Shown: piece by piece, positions 18,224-27,402 of the stretch
Layout: the number at the start of each line of letters is the position of its first letter
Numbering within the stretch: position 1 is the first letter of the stretch
Made by a program: the position numbers and the translations under genes
The notes under the pieces: model-generated
Seen by the model: the letters and a program-made list of their open reading frames with translations, nothing else
What the model was told of the DNA's origin: nothing
The model's database searches: none
NCBI GenBank assembly: GCA_016841955.1
Contig: JAENYE010000007.1
Span: 31,123 to 95,122, forward strand
Source of the DNA: Methanobacteriota archaeon
GTDB taxonomy: Archaea > Halobacteriota > Methanomicrobia > Methanomicrobiales > Methanoculleaceae
Reading direction: 5' to 3'
Length of the DNA: 64,000 bases

Positions 18224-19790
18224 TACAGGGCTCTTCGTCGCAATAACGCTGGCGTATCTCGTCATTATCATCGGCCTCGGCTATCTCGGCTACCGCCAGA
18301 CAAAAGAGAACGACGATTATATGGTCGCCGGCAGGAAGATCCATCCCGTAATTCTTGCCCTCTCCTATGGAGCGACGTTCATCAGCACGTCCGCCATCGT
18401 CGGTTTCGGCGGGGTTGCGGCGCAGCTCGGCATGGGACTGATCTGGCTGACCGTCCTGAACATCGGGCTTGGTATTCTCATCGCATTCGTCGTCTTCGGA
18501 AAACGAACCCGCAAGATCGGGAGTCAGCTCCGTGCCGTGACCTTTCCCGACCTGATGGGGAAGTGCTACGGGTCGTCGTTCATGCAGTATGCCGCAGGGC
18601 TCGTCATCGTCGTCGGCATGCCGCTGTATACGGCGGCGATCCTGATCGGCGGAGCCCAGTTCATCACGAGCACGCTGCAGATCCCGTATAACACCTCGCT
18701 CATCGCGTTCGCCGCGATCGTCGCCCTCTACGTGGTGCTGGGTGGACTCATCGCCGTCATGTACACCGACGCGCTGCAGGGGGGGATCATGCTCGTCGGG
18801 ATGACCATCCTTCTTGCGCTCACCTACATCAAGCTCGGGGGCATTGTTGAAGCAAACACCGCCCTTGCCGGGATGTCGGACCTCGTCCCGCAGGCGCTCG
18901 CCGCCGGGGGGATGACCGGGTGGGCTTCCATGCCGGCACTCGGATCGCCCATCTGGCTCACGCTGGTGACGACGCTCGTTCTCGGGGTGGGCATCGGGGT
19001 GCTGGCGCAGCCTCAACTCGTGGTCCGGTTCATGACCGTCAAGGACACCCGATCGCTGAACCGTGCGGTCCTCGTCGGCGGACCGTTCATCCTGATGATG
19101 ACCGGGGTCGCCTTCACGGTCGGCGCGCTCACCAACGTATACTTCTACCAGACCCAGGGAGTGATTGCCCTGCAGGCGGCCACCGAGGGCAACGTCGACA
19201 CGATCATACCGAATTTCATCAACGCGTCGATGCCGGACCTCTTCGTCGTCGTCTTCATGCTGGCGCTCCTTGCCGCTGCGATGTCCACGCTCAGTTCCCT
19301 CTTCCATACCATGGGAACGTCTCTCGGGTTCGACGTCGTGCGGCGCACCGGTTCCGAGAAAGCGTCGATGAGGCCGATCCGGGTGGCGACCGTCGTCATG
19401 ATCGCCATAAGCGTCGTCCTTGCCTTCATCATGCCCGGCAGCATCATCGCCCGGGCGACGGCGATGTTCATGGGCCTCTGTGCATCCGCGTTCCTGCCGA
19501 CCTACGCCCATGCCATGTACAGCAGCAGGCCATCGCTCCGCGCTGCAAAGATGAGCCTGATCGCCGGAGCGGTCGCCTGGTTCGCATGGACCGCCTTCGT
19601 CCACATCAAAGAGTCGGAAGCACTCGGCCTCTCCGACTTCCTCTTCGGGGTTCCGGCGGTCCTTCCCATGCCGTGGCAGGTCGTGGACCCTCTCGTCATT
19701 GCCCTCCCCCTCTCGGCGGCTGCACTGCTGGTCGGGTGGGTGCTCGACCGCTATGGGGTGCCCGTGGAGAAAGGGGCCGAGGCTGCCTGA
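18213..19790 (+). CDS. sodium:solute symporter (SSS family)
   Basis: A 525-residue carrier with about 13 membrane helices. The N-terminus (VAITLAYLVIIIGLGYLGYR) and the segments DDYMVAGRKIHPV, GATFISTSAIVGFGG and TDALQGGIML follow the SSS (LeuT-fold) family that couples Na+ entry to uptake of organic acids, amino acids or sugars. Resemblance is to the PanF/acetate/proline branch, but substrate cannot be fixed. A soluble loop with TGSEKASMRP lies between late helices. It overlaps the small accessory ORF and is probably controlled by the structured leader at 17900-18090. Confidence 0.9.
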   Translation: MAVDTGLFVAITLAYLVIIIGLGYLGYRQTKENDDYMVAGRKIHPVILALSYGATFISTSAIVGFGGVAAQLGMGLIWLTVLNIGLGILIAFVVFGKRTRKIGSQLRAVTFPDLMGKCYGSSFMQYAAGLVIVVGMPLYTAAILIGGAQFITSTLQIPYNTSLIAFAAIVALYVVLGGLIAVMYTDALQGGIMLVGMTILLALTYIKLGGIVEANTALAGMSDLVPQALAAGGMTGWASMPALGSPIWLTLVTTLVLGVGIGVLAQPQLVVRFMTVKDTRSLNRAVLVGGPFILMMTGVAFTVGALTNVYFYQTQGVIALQAATEGNVDTIIPNFINASMPDLFVVVFMLALLAAAMSTLSSLFHTMGTSLGFDVVRRTGSEKASMRPIRVATVVMIAISVVLAFIMPGSIIARATAMFMGLCASAFLPTYAHAMYSSRPSLRAAKMSLIAGAVAWFAWTAFVHIKESEALGLSDFLFGVPAVLPMPWQVVDPLVIALPLSAAALLVGWVLDRYGVPVEKGAEAA

Positions 19791-19880
19791 GGGGCGGTTC
19801 TCCTCACAACTCTTTTCAGGCATCCGGGCAAACCGGATGCCGTCGCTACGGCTGTAAAAAATCTCTCACAGGGAGGTTCA

Positions 19881-20216
19881 ATGCTCAAAGTGCAGCCTGA
19901 CGCGGCATTCTCCGTCCCGCCCGTCCGTGCGCACGCCGTCGGCGTACTGCCGGATCAGGAGCGCCGGGAGGCGGGCGAGGCTCCCCTCGTCCAGGTCTCC
20001 TACGTACTGGTGGCGGTGCCGTGCACCCTGCTCCCGTCCACGCTCATCGCCTTCGGGCTCTTCATGATCCCATTCATCCACTGGCATCTACCGCTCTCGA
20101 GCGCTCTGCTCTACCTCTGCCTCATCCTCGGCGATAGCGCCGTGGCGGCAACTGTCTTCCTGCTCATCTGCATGATATCCGCGGTGCTGCGAAAGCCCGC
20201 TTCCGCCGCCCGGTGA
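19881..20216 (+). CDS. small two-helix membrane protein, unknown
   Basis: A 111-residue protein after a good ribosome site (AGGGAGG, about 5 nt before the ATG). The first 40 residues are hydrophilic; two membrane helices follow (YVLVAVPCTLLPSTLIAFGL and ALLYLCLILGDSAVAATVFL), then a short basic tail. It lies 90 nt after the symporter on the same strand and may be in its transcript. No family recognised. Confidence 0.55.
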   Translation: MLKVQPDAAFSVPPVRAHAVGVLPDQERREAGEAPLVQVSYVLVAVPCTLLPSTLIAFGLFMIPFIHWHLPLSSALLYLCLILGDSAVAATVFLLICMISAVLRKPASAAR

Positions 20217-20281
20217 GATATCCCTTCGGGAAGGGAGAATGCGGTAAAAAGTGCTTGTCAGAACATCGTAGTGCATGCAGC

Positions 20282-20297
20282 ACCATTTTATTTAACG
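20282..20297 (+). promoter_or_regulatory. TATA-like element of the HTH-PAS regulator gene
   Basis: ACCATTTTATTTAACG contains TTTATTTAA, about 30 nt before ATG 20322, giving a very short or absent leader. The spacing also supports ATG 20322 over the upstream in-frame codon at 20271. Confidence 0.5.
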
Positions 20298-20321
20298 GTC
20301 GGTGCTGCAGAGTACGTACCT

Positions 20322-22868
20322 ATGAGTGGAAAGGAAGGCCGGTATACCCGGATCCGGGAATTTCTTCAGGACCGGTATCCCGAGGCGGTTTCAATCTCCA
20401 CAATCTCGCGGACTTTGAAGATGAACCGCGGTTCCGTGGCCAAATATCTCGAGGTCCTCCAGTCTCACGGCCATGTAGTCATGAAACCCTTTGGCAAGGC
20501 CAAATTATATTCGTCGGCTCAAAATGTCCCGTTCGATGATCTCTTCGACTATCTTTCCGATGCGATCGTCATCCTCGACGCGGACCTTCATATCCTCATG
20601 GTGAATAAAAGTTTCATCGATACCTTCAACATTCATTCCGGAAGGAACATCCTCGGCAGCGAAATGTCCCGGATACATCTGGCGCTCTTTGATAACCCCA
20701 TAATCTGGGAAAATATTAACCGGATCCTGAGTTCCCAGACCTTCATCAACGAGATGCTGCTGATCGAGCGTGGGACTGAACGGATATTTCTCATGGAATT
20801 CATCTCCACGGTTATACCTTCCATCTCGTTTACCGGAAAACCGGGAATCATGCTAAGCCTCCGCGACATCACCATGTGGAAGAAAACCGAAGAGGCGTTG
20901 AAAAACAGCGAACGTAAGATTCGCACCCTTTTCGAGGAAGTCCCGAGCGGCATCTTCCTCTTCCAGGAAGACGGGACCATCCTGAATGCAAACCGGGCTT
21001 CGCTCGAGATCCTCGGGCTCGCGAGGTTCACCGACCTTGCAGATTTCAAGCTCTATGACATCATGTGTTCCCGGGAGATTGTCCAGGACCTGATCAGGAA
21101 AGGGAAGATCGCTGAATTGACTCTGTCATGCAATTTTGACCGGCTGAAATCGGAGACGCTTACGTCGACCAAAAAATCAGGCGTCGCGTATTTTCAGGTT
21201 GTGTTTGCACCGGTCACCGATAAAGGGGGAAAAGCGCCCCGTGAATTTTTTATTCTCTTCCTCGATATCACGGCAAAGAAAATTGCCGAGAAACAGCTGA
21301 AAGAGCGATACCAGGGGATAATGAGCAACCTTCCGGGGATCATTTACCAGTTCTATGCCCGCGATTCCGGAGAATGGGGAGTTTATTACGTCAATGAACG
21401 CTCGCAGGAGATCTATGGGGTAACGACCGAGCCGCTGGATACCTGGTTTGCGAGGTACGGCGCATGCATCGCTCCGGAAGATCAGGAACGCTGGTTCGAA
21501 TCGATCAACGATGTGATCCGGAGGGTTGCACCATGGGAGTTCGAGGGACGATTCCTGAAACCCACCGGGGAGGAGATGTACATCCGGGGAGTCTCGCAGC
21601 CGGTGCGTCTGAAGAACGAGACGGTCTGGAACGGGATATTCCTGGATATTACCGACCGGAGGAAAGCGGAGGAGGCACTGCGCATGAGCGAAGAGCGGCT
21701 CCGGGGTATTACCAGTAACCTTCCGGGGATCGTCTACCAGTTCTATGCCCGCGACTCCGGCACATGGGGTATGTACTACGTCGATGACCGTTCCACTGAA
21801 GTCTATGGTCTCCCCCCTGACCCCCTGGATACCTGGTTTGAGAGGTACGGCGCATGCATCGCTCCGGAGGACCGGGAACGCTGGGTCAGATCGATAGAGG
21901 ACACGATACAGAGAGTTGCACCCTGGGAGTTCGAGGGGAAATTTATCAAGCCGACCGGAGAGGAGATGTTCATCCGGGTACTCTCACAACCCGTCCGGCT
22001 GAAGAACGAGACGGTCTGGAATGGGATCATCCTCGATATCACCGACCGGAAGAGAGCGGAGGAGGCACTGCGCATGAGCGAAGAGCGGCTCCGGGGTATC
22101 ACCAGTAACCTTCCGGGGATCGTCTACCAGTTCTATGCCCGCGGCTCCGGCACATGGGGTATGTACTACGTCGATGACCGTTCCACCGAAGTCTATGGTC
22201 TCCTCCCTGACCCCCTGGATACCTGGATCCAGCGCTACGGTTCCTGTATCGCTCCGGAGGACCGGGAACGCTGGGTCAGATCGATAGAGGACGCGATACA
22301 GAGAGTTGCACCCTGGGAGTTCGAGGGGAAATTTATCAAGCCGACCGGAGAGGAGATGTTCATCCGGGTACTCTCACAACCCGTCCGGCTGAAGAACGAG
22401 ACGGTCTGGAATGGGATCATCCTCGACATCACCGACCGGAAGAGGGCGGAGGAGGCGCTTAGCAGGACCGAATTGAAGGAGGTCCGGTATCACTCGTTCT
22501 TTGAGAACACCTGCAACGGCGTATTGATCTATGAGCCGGTCGGGCAGGGAGAGGAGTACATCATCAAAGACGTCAACAGGGTAACAGCAGCCCTCCTGCG
22601 GATGAATAAAGAAGATCTCGTCGGGAAGAAACTCTTCGAGGAATTCCCCGATCTCCCGAACCCGTACGTGCACGATCTCCTGTATCGCGTTCTGACCACC
22701 GAAAAGCCGGAGTTCGTTACGCCGCTCAAATACCGGAACCGCGAGGACTTTCCCTGGATCTCCCATTATGTCTTCAAACTTCCTTCCGGGGAGATCGCGT
22801 CGTTCATGATCGACGTCACCGAAGCAGTGATCGAGGACACAGACCCAGGATCAGAGGCCGGCGCGTAG
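20322..22868 (+). CDS. HTH-multi-PAS regulator without a kinase domain
   Basis: About 848 residues. Residues 1-65 form a winged helix (EAVSISTISRTLKMNRGSVA, KYLEVLQSHGHVVMKPFG). Six PAS-type domains follow: about 70-195, 210-335, three related PAS_3-like units between about 345 and 730 sharing LPGIxYQFYARDSG, and a last one to about 845. There is no histidine kinase, HATPase or GGDEF domain, so it is probably a one-component regulator that senses through PAS and binds DNA. It lies upstream of adf on the same strand and may control alcohol metabolism; that is inference. Units 4 and 5 are nearly identical in DNA. Confidence 0.8.
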   Translation: MSGKEGRYTRIREFLQDRYPEAVSISTISRTLKMNRGSVAKYLEVLQSHGHVVMKPFGKAKLYSSAQNVPFDDLFDYLSDAIVILDADLHILMVNKSFIDTFNIHSGRNILGSEMSRIHLALFDNPIIWENINRILSSQTFINEMLLIERGTERIFLMEFISTVIPSISFTGKPGIMLSLRDITMWKKTEEALKNSERKIRTLFEEVPSGIFLFQEDGTILNANRASLEILGLARFTDLADFKLYDIMCSREIVQDLIRKGKIAELTLSCNFDRLKSETLTSTKKSGVAYFQVVFAPVTDKGGKAPREFFILFLDITAKKIAEKQLKERYQGIMSNLPGIIYQFYARDSGEWGVYYVNERSQEIYGVTTEPLDTWFARYGACIAPEDQERWFESINDVIRRVAPWEFEGRFLKPTGEEMYIRGVSQPVRLKNETVWNGIFLDITDRRKAEEALRMSEERLRGITSNLPGIVYQFYARDSGTWGMYYVDDRSTEVYGLPPDPLDTWFERYGACIAPEDRERWVRSIEDTIQRVAPWEFEGKFIKPTGEEMFIRVLSQPVRLKNETVWNGIILDITDRKRAEEALRMSEERLRGITSNLPGIVYQFYARGSGTWGMYYVDDRSTEVYGLLPDPLDTWIQRYGSCIAPEDRERWVRSIEDAIQRVAPWEFEGKFIKPTGEEMFIRVLSQPVRLKNETVWNGIILDITDRKRAEEALSRTELKEVRYHSFFENTCNGVLIYEPVGQGEEYIIKDVNRVTAALLRMNKEDLVGKKLFEEFPDLPNPYVHDLLYRVLTTEKPEFVTPLKYRNREDFPWISHYVFKLPSGEIASFMIDVTEAVIEDTDPGSEAGA
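21671..22450 (+). repeat. two near-identical 390-bp tandem copies inside the PAS regulator
   Basis: The segments 21671-22060 and 22061-22450 differ at only about fifteen positions, and encode one 130-residue PAS unit each. A third, older copy precedes them. The high DNA identity indicates recent in-frame duplication and a site prone to length change or misassembly. Confidence 0.85.
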
Positions 22869-23359
22869 CTCGCACACCTTCCGGCGGGACCCCCTCTTTT
22901 TTGCGCTCATCCTTTCTCGCCATCCATGCATCTTGTGAGTGGAGTATTCAACGGCGAGCAATAACTGATCGCAGATCTTTCCGCAGGGGAGGGGATCCGG
23001 GAGTCTTTTTCCATGCATAGGGGAAAACCGGGAGTATTCGCAGAATCATTGACGGTAGCCGTCTTCACGTAATGGCGAGCAATAAAACGCAGATTTATCC
23101 GTGCCATAGTTAAATTTCAGTACGTGGATGAAAGTCCACAATACCGGAAATGAGCGAAACAGCATAGCATGGGCGAGGCAGCCGGGATCCACAATAACGT
23201 AAGTTGAGGTCAACAACTTTCGACGATTATCGCCTCGGATATGTGGACTCCAGCCGAACACACCGATCAATGTATGTCCGGAACAGCAGTTCAATATTTT
23301 GGTCGCGGGATCGTCACTACCCGTGCATGCCCCCTCTTTTCCGGCACGAGGTAGTAAAC
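22869..23359. other. 491-bp upstream region of adf with direct repeats and AT-rich promoter
   Basis: No gene is supported. GGCGAGCAATAA followed by CGCAGAT occurs at 22953 and again at 23073, and a GGAGTATTC word at 22941 recurs near 23032. TTAAATTT near 23110 and CAATATTTT near 23291 are TATA-like; the latter fits best as the adf promoter, about 65 nt before the start codon. Long leader or operator functions are possible. Confidence 0.45.
22896..22902 (+). terminator. oligo-T terminator after the PAS regulator
   Basis: CTCTTTTTTGC about 30 nt after the stop codon; archaeal RNA polymerase terminates at such T tracts without needing a hairpin. Confidence 0.4.
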
Positions 23360-24352
23360 ATGGAGACGAAAGTAGGATATTTCGCGTCTCTGGAGCAGTA
23401 CAAGCCCAGAGAAGCACTGGAACAGACCATTCGGGCAGAAAATGTCGGATTCGACTCGGTCTGGGCCGACGACCATTTCCACCCGTGGTACCACACGAAT
23501 GCGCAGTCCGCACAGGCCTGGGCATGGATGGGAGCGGCACTCGAAGCAACGAAGAGGGTCTTTATCTCCACCTGCATCACCTGCCCGATCATGAGATACA
23601 ATCCGGCGATTGTCGCGCAGACATTCGCAACACTCCGGCAGATGTATCCGGGAAGAGTGGGTATCGCCGTCGGCGCCGGCGAGGCCATGAATGAAGTGCC
23701 GGTGACCGGTGAGTGGCCAAGCGTACCCGAGCGGCAGGACATGACGGTGGAAGCCATCGGAGTGATGCGTCAGCTCTGGGGAAGCCAGGAGCCCGTCACC
23801 TTCAAGGGGAAGTATTTCACCCTCGACAAGGCGTTCATGTACACCAAACCCGAAGATGAGGTTCCTCTCTACTTCAGCGGAATGGGTCCGAAGGGTGCAC
23901 GGCTTGCAGGGAAATACGGCGACCACCTTATGACGGTGGCTGCGGACCCGTCTGTGCTGAAGAACGTTACCATCCCGAACTTCGTAAAGGGTGCGGCTGA
24001 CTCGGGAAAAGACCCCGCCAAGATGGAGCGTGCGATGCTGATCTGGTACTCCGTCGATCCCGACTATGACAAAGCAATTGAGGGACTGCGCTTCTGGGCC
24101 GGTTGCCTGGTTCCTGCCATGTTCAAGTACAAGGTCTACGATTCAAAGGAGGTCGAACTCCACGCGAACCTCGTAGGGCATGACATGATGAAAGAAAACT
24201 TCATGGTTGCAACCGATGCGGAAGGGCTCATCAAGGAGATCGAGAGATTCAAAGCCGCCGGAATCACTCATTTCTGCCTCGGAAATTCGAGTCCCGATGT
24301 GAACCGGGGCATCGATATCTTCAAGGAAGTAATCCCCGCAGTGAAAGAATAA
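23360..24352 (+). CDS. adf: F420-dependent secondary alcohol dehydrogenase (Adf)
   Basis: A 330-residue luciferase-like TIM-barrel protein that matches, from memory, the characterised Methanoculleus Adf almost throughout: VGFDSVWADDHFHPWYH, AQSAQAWAWMGAAL, STCITCPIMRYNPAIV, RVGIAVGAGEAMNEVP and the C-terminal HFCLGNSSPDVNRGIDIF. The enzyme oxidises secondary alcohols such as 2-propanol to ketones while reducing coenzyme F420, giving electrons for methanogenesis in the cytoplasm. ATG 23360 with AGGTAG upstream is the start; the frame is open to 23204 but that part is unlike the family. A cupin gene follows by 50 nt. Confidence 0.95.
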   Translation: METKVGYFASLEQYKPREALEQTIRAENVGFDSVWADDHFHPWYHTNAQSAQAWAWMGAALEATKRVFISTCITCPIMRYNPAIVAQTFATLRQMYPGRVGIAVGAGEAMNEVPVTGEWPSVPERQDMTVEAIGVMRQLWGSQEPVTFKGKYFTLDKAFMYTKPEDEVPLYFSGMGPKGARLAGKYGDHLMTVAADPSVLKNVTIPNFVKGAADSGKDPAKMERAMLIWYSVDPDYDKAIEGLRFWAGCLVPAMFKYKVYDSKEVELHANLVGHDMMKENFMVATDAEGLIKEIERFKAAGITHFCLGNSSPDVNRGIDIFKEVIPAVKE

Positions 24353-24369
24353 GATTTACCCATCTTACT

Positions 24370-24375
24370 CTTTTT
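24370..24375 (+). terminator. oligo-T stretch after adf
   Basis: TTACTCTTTTTACC lies just after the adf stop and before the cupin gene. It may end part of the adf transcripts. Confidence 0.3.
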
Positions 24376-24402
24376 ACCTGCCCATGGGACTGGAGAACAA
24401 TT

Positions 24403-24795
24403 ATGGAAAAGAAGAACGTCCTGGACATCTTTGACCAGGGAGTCGTGTTTCTCCCCGATCTTGAGATCATGAGTGCGGAAAAACCCTGGTATCCGCATCC
24501 TGAGTGGAAAGGGGTCTTTCTCAAAGACCTGGTGACCGGAAAAGCGACTGGCGGTGCGTTCAGCTACCACCTCGTCCGGGTGTGGAAGAACTGTGAGGTC
24601 ATGGACCATGACCATGAAACCCAGTGGGAATGGAATCGTATCATCGACGGGACGGGGGTCTTTTTGTTCGAAGACAAGGAGATTCCCCTCGCTGACGGTC
24701 AGACATTTGTCACCCCGCCAGGGGTCCGTCATGCGGTGAGTGCGCACCATGAGGATCTTTCGCTGCTGGCAGTGTTCGTACCGGCGCTCGTATGA
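24403..24795 (+). CDS. cupin-domain protein
   Basis: A 130-residue single-cupin protein. The first cupin motif is represented by HDHETQWEWNRIIDGTGVF (metal-ligand type H-x-H and E) and the second by PPGVRHAVSAHHEDL. The metal ligands HDHE and the final His are present, so it may bind a metal. Function unknown; the position 50 nt after adf suggests a role linked to alcohol oxidation, such as handling a product or sensing. Start ATG 24403; no strong ribosome site. Confidence 0.75.
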   Translation: MEKKNVLDIFDQGVVFLPDLEIMSAEKPWYPHPEWKGVFLKDLVTGKATGGAFSYHLVRVWKNCEVMDHDHETQWEWNRIIDGTGVFLFEDKEIPLADGQTFVTPPGVRHAVSAHHEDLSLLAVFVPALV

Positions 24796-24849
24796 GTCGT
24801 CGCATGTGGATGTTCCTGTACCGGTACCATTCAATTTTTTGGGAACGAG

Positions 24850-25045
24850 TCTCCCTGCCCGAATCCGGCAGAACGTCTTCGAGGAAGAGGGAGGCCGTCT
24901 GCCCGGCGGCGAAGGTCAGGAGGCTGAGAAACGATACGGAGAACCCGGGATAGGTACTCTGCACCATCCAGTACGTGGCAAGCAGTACCGCAAGGAAGAC
25001 CTCGACGACGATTGTGCAGAGGATCACCGTACCCGTATCCATCAT
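24850..25045 (-). pseudogene. truncated membrane-sensor N-terminus
   Basis: From ATG 25045 the frame gives two membrane helices and the motif YWMVQSTYPGFSVSFLSLLT, closely resembling the start of bacterial and archaeal membrane sensors in which the same MASE-like region precedes GGDEF or kinase domains. After the LEDVLPD motif the similarity ends and the frame runs into the antisense of the cupin gene. The output domain is missing, so this is a relic. Confidence 0.45.
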
Positions 25046-25250
25046 GATTCTGTTCCACCGGCAGGAGAGGCTGCAACCGGACCTGAGCGGTTAGCAGTGG
25101 AGAACGCAGGTGAGGGTGTAGAGACACGCCTTTTGCCGGTGGCGATCGGCAGAACTCTCCCGTGGATGGATACCGTCCGGCTGCCGGGATTATCCCGGGC
25201 AGTGATACTCAGGATATACGGTTTGCAAATCGATATAAAAAAAGCAGATG

Positions 25251-25259
25251 CTTTATATT
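25251..25259 (+). promoter_or_regulatory. TATA-like box of the 7TM histidine kinase gene
   Basis: CTTTATATT lies about 25-30 nt before GTG 25282, so the transcript would start at or near the first codon. A second AT stretch, GATATAAAAAAAG, precedes it near 25231. Confidence 0.45.
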
Positions 25260-25281
25260 CGTTCCTATCCAGATGTGCTAA

Positions 25282-27000
25282 GTGTTTTTCTGGTACGAGA
25301 TGCTGACCCCGCTCTATTTCCTTGCCACCGCTGCCGTGGTGCTTCTCGGGGCGTTCATACTCGGGAAAAATTCTCACAGCCGCCTCCACCAGTTCTTTTT
25401 CCTCGCCTCGCTTACGTGGGCGTTCTGGGCGTTCAGCGAATTTATGCAGCATACGCTGGCGGGCACGGCCGGCGCCGATCTCTGGGTCGCGGCAGAAGCG
25501 ATCTGGGTTGTCGATACCGCCGTTTCCCTTCACTTCATCCTCCTGTTCGTAAAGAGCCCGTACCTCCTCGCCTCCCGCGCTCCCCGGACGCTCGCCGCCC
25601 TCTACGTACCGGCCGCCGTATTCCTGTATGCCGGGTACTGCACGGACGCATTCGTAACCGCGACCACGCCGGCCTCTTTTGAATTGGAGGGGTTGACCGC
25701 CGGATGCCTCGTCGTTCTCCTGGCCTACCTCTGGTCGCTCGCCTGCGCCACGCTCGGCTGGCTACTCTCTATCCGGTACATGCTGCGGACCCCGGCCGGG
25801 GCAGAACGCCGGCAGGCGAGGCTCGTCGCCATCGGCATAACCGTTCCGCTGATCTCCGGCTTCTCCTACCTGGCATCGGATACGGTGCCGTGGCTCATGG
25901 TCTTCGAGCTCCCGCCAGTCACCGCGCTCTGGTTCTCGCTCTTCGTCGGATACGCGATCTGGAAGTACGGGCTTTTCGTCATCACGCCGCAGACGACGGC
26001 GGATACCATCATATCCACGATGAACGACGGGCTGCTGCTCCTCGACGAACGGAATTGCATCATCGAGACGAACGCCGCACTGACGACGATGCTCGGGTGC
26101 GACCGACCCGGGCTGATCGGCGCTCCGGCAGACACGCTCTTCTCCAACCGCCCGGAAACCGCGAATATTCTCTCGGCCATCCGGGCAGCCGGATCGGTCT
26201 CGGACTGCGAGACCACCCTGCAGCAGAGAGACGGCCGGCCGCTCCCGGTCAGCCTCTCCGGTGCCGCCGTCAGGAGTGACGACGGAGCGGTTGCCGGAGC
26301 CGTGGTAATCCTCCGGGACATCGCGGAGCGGAAGATACACGAGAACGCCCTGTTGGAGTCGAACAAAAAGCTCGCGCTCCTCTCGAGCATCACCCGGCAC
26401 GACCTCCTGAATCAGGTCACGGTTATCCGCGGCAATCTCAATTTTGCATCGGAGGACACGCAGGACGCCGCTGTTCTCGACTGGCTTGCAAAGTGCGACG
26501 CGGCGGCCGCGCTCATCCAGCAGCAGGTCGAGTTCACCCGCGACTACCAGGACCTCGGCCAGCAGTCTCCGGTCTGGCAGAACGTCAGTTCCGTCGTGGC
26601 GGCCTCCGCCACCGCGTTCCGGGGGGCGCCGGTGACGATCCGCGCCGATACCGGTGGCGCGGAGGTCTATGCCGATCCCCTCTTTTCCCGGGTCGTCTAC
26701 AACCTCATCGACAACGCGCTCCGCCACGGCGGGAACGTGACGGAGATCTCCTTCTCGGTCCGGCACGATAACGGCTGTGCGATCCTCCGTTGCGAGGACA
26801 ACGGGCAGGGGGTTCCGCCCGAGGAGAAGGACGGCCTGTTCCGGTGGGGTGTCGGCAGGAATACGGGCCACGGCCTCTTTCTCTCGCGCGAGATCCTCGC
26901 CATCACCGGGATCGACCTCCTGGAGACCGGGACGCCGGGAGAGGGGGCGCGGTTCGATATGCGGATCCCTGAGGGCAATATCAGGTACGGCGAGACGTAA
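25282..27000 (+). CDS. 7TM-PAS sensor histidine kinase
   Basis: A 572-residue membrane kinase. Residues 1-225 form the seven-helix sensor of the histidine-kinase N-terminal 7TM family; 230-350 is a PAS domain (TIISTMNDGLLLLDERNCII); the H-box is SSITRHDLLNQVTVIRG near 373; and the HATPase domain has N-box NLIDNALRHGG, G1 DNGQGVPPEEK and G2 GRNTGHGLFLSREIL. No response regulator is adjacent. Start is GTG 25282 or ATG 25300; a TATA-like box at 25251 suits the former as a leaderless start. Its signal is unknown. Confidence 0.85.
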   Translation: MFFWYEMLTPLYFLATAAVVLLGAFILGKNSHSRLHQFFFLASLTWAFWAFSEFMQHTLAGTAGADLWVAAEAIWVVDTAVSLHFILLFVKSPYLLASRAPRTLAALYVPAAVFLYAGYCTDAFVTATTPASFELEGLTAGCLVVLLAYLWSLACATLGWLLSIRYMLRTPAGAERRQARLVAIGITVPLISGFSYLASDTVPWLMVFELPPVTALWFSLFVGYAIWKYGLFVITPQTTADTIISTMNDGLLLLDERNCIIETNAALTTMLGCDRPGLIGAPADTLFSNRPETANILSAIRAAGSVSDCETTLQQRDGRPLPVSLSGAAVRSDDGAVAGAVVILRDIAERKIHENALLESNKKLALLSSITRHDLLNQVTVIRGNLNFASEDTQDAAVLDWLAKCDAAAALIQQQVEFTRDYQDLGQQSPVWQNVSSVVAASATAFRGAPVTIRADTGGAEVYADPLFSRVVYNLIDNALRHGGNVTEISFSVRHDNGCAILRCEDNGQGVPPEEKDGLFRWGVGRNTGHGLFLSREILAITGIDLLETGTPGEGARFDMRIPEGNIRYGET

Positions 27001-27126
27001 ACCCGGGCGAACTCTCAAGGCCCGTGCTCCCCGAGATCGTCGGCATCGTCCCGGGCGGTATTCCGGTCATCCGCGGCTGTGCCCACGTTCCGGGAAGGTT
27101 ATATGGATGTCAGTCCTTTCTCCTGG

Positions 27127-27360
27127 AACCGGAGTTCAAGCACCGTTAGGTGCGATCTGCGACGGTTCGTTAGAACCGGAGCTTAAGCACCGCCAGGTGC
27201 GACCTGCGACGCTCTGGAGAACGACTGTCCGCAGGATGCGATGGCCCGAAGGGCCGGAGCTTGAGAAACCCGAAGGGTTTCGGACAGGAGTTCGAGAAGA
27301 CCGAAGGTCTTCGAGGAGCGGAGCTTAAGCACCGCCCGGTGCGACCGCGTGCGGGAATAA
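27127..27360 (+). repeat. array of short GC-rich hairpins, member 1 of a dispersed family
   Basis: About five units of the form GGAGYTYRAG followed by a small stem-loop: CACC-gtta-GGTG, CACC-gcca-GGTG, AAACCC-gaa-GGGTTT, AAGACC-gaa-GGTCTT and CACC-gccc-GGTG, often followed by CGACCTGCGAC. Stems change but keep pairing. Similar arrays lie near 45.2, 51.9 and 63.9 kb. It fills the gap between two convergent genes. Confidence 0.7.
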
Positions 27361-27402
27361 GACCGCTGCTGCCGTGCAGAAGTTACGAAAAAAGTGAGGA
27401 AG

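Noticed and set aside
18150..19823. A 557-residue open frame antisense to the symporter
   Set aside because: It is an Asp/Glu/Arg/His-rich mirror of the SSS gene, as is usual for GC-rich third positions; the symporter on the other strand has full family motifs.
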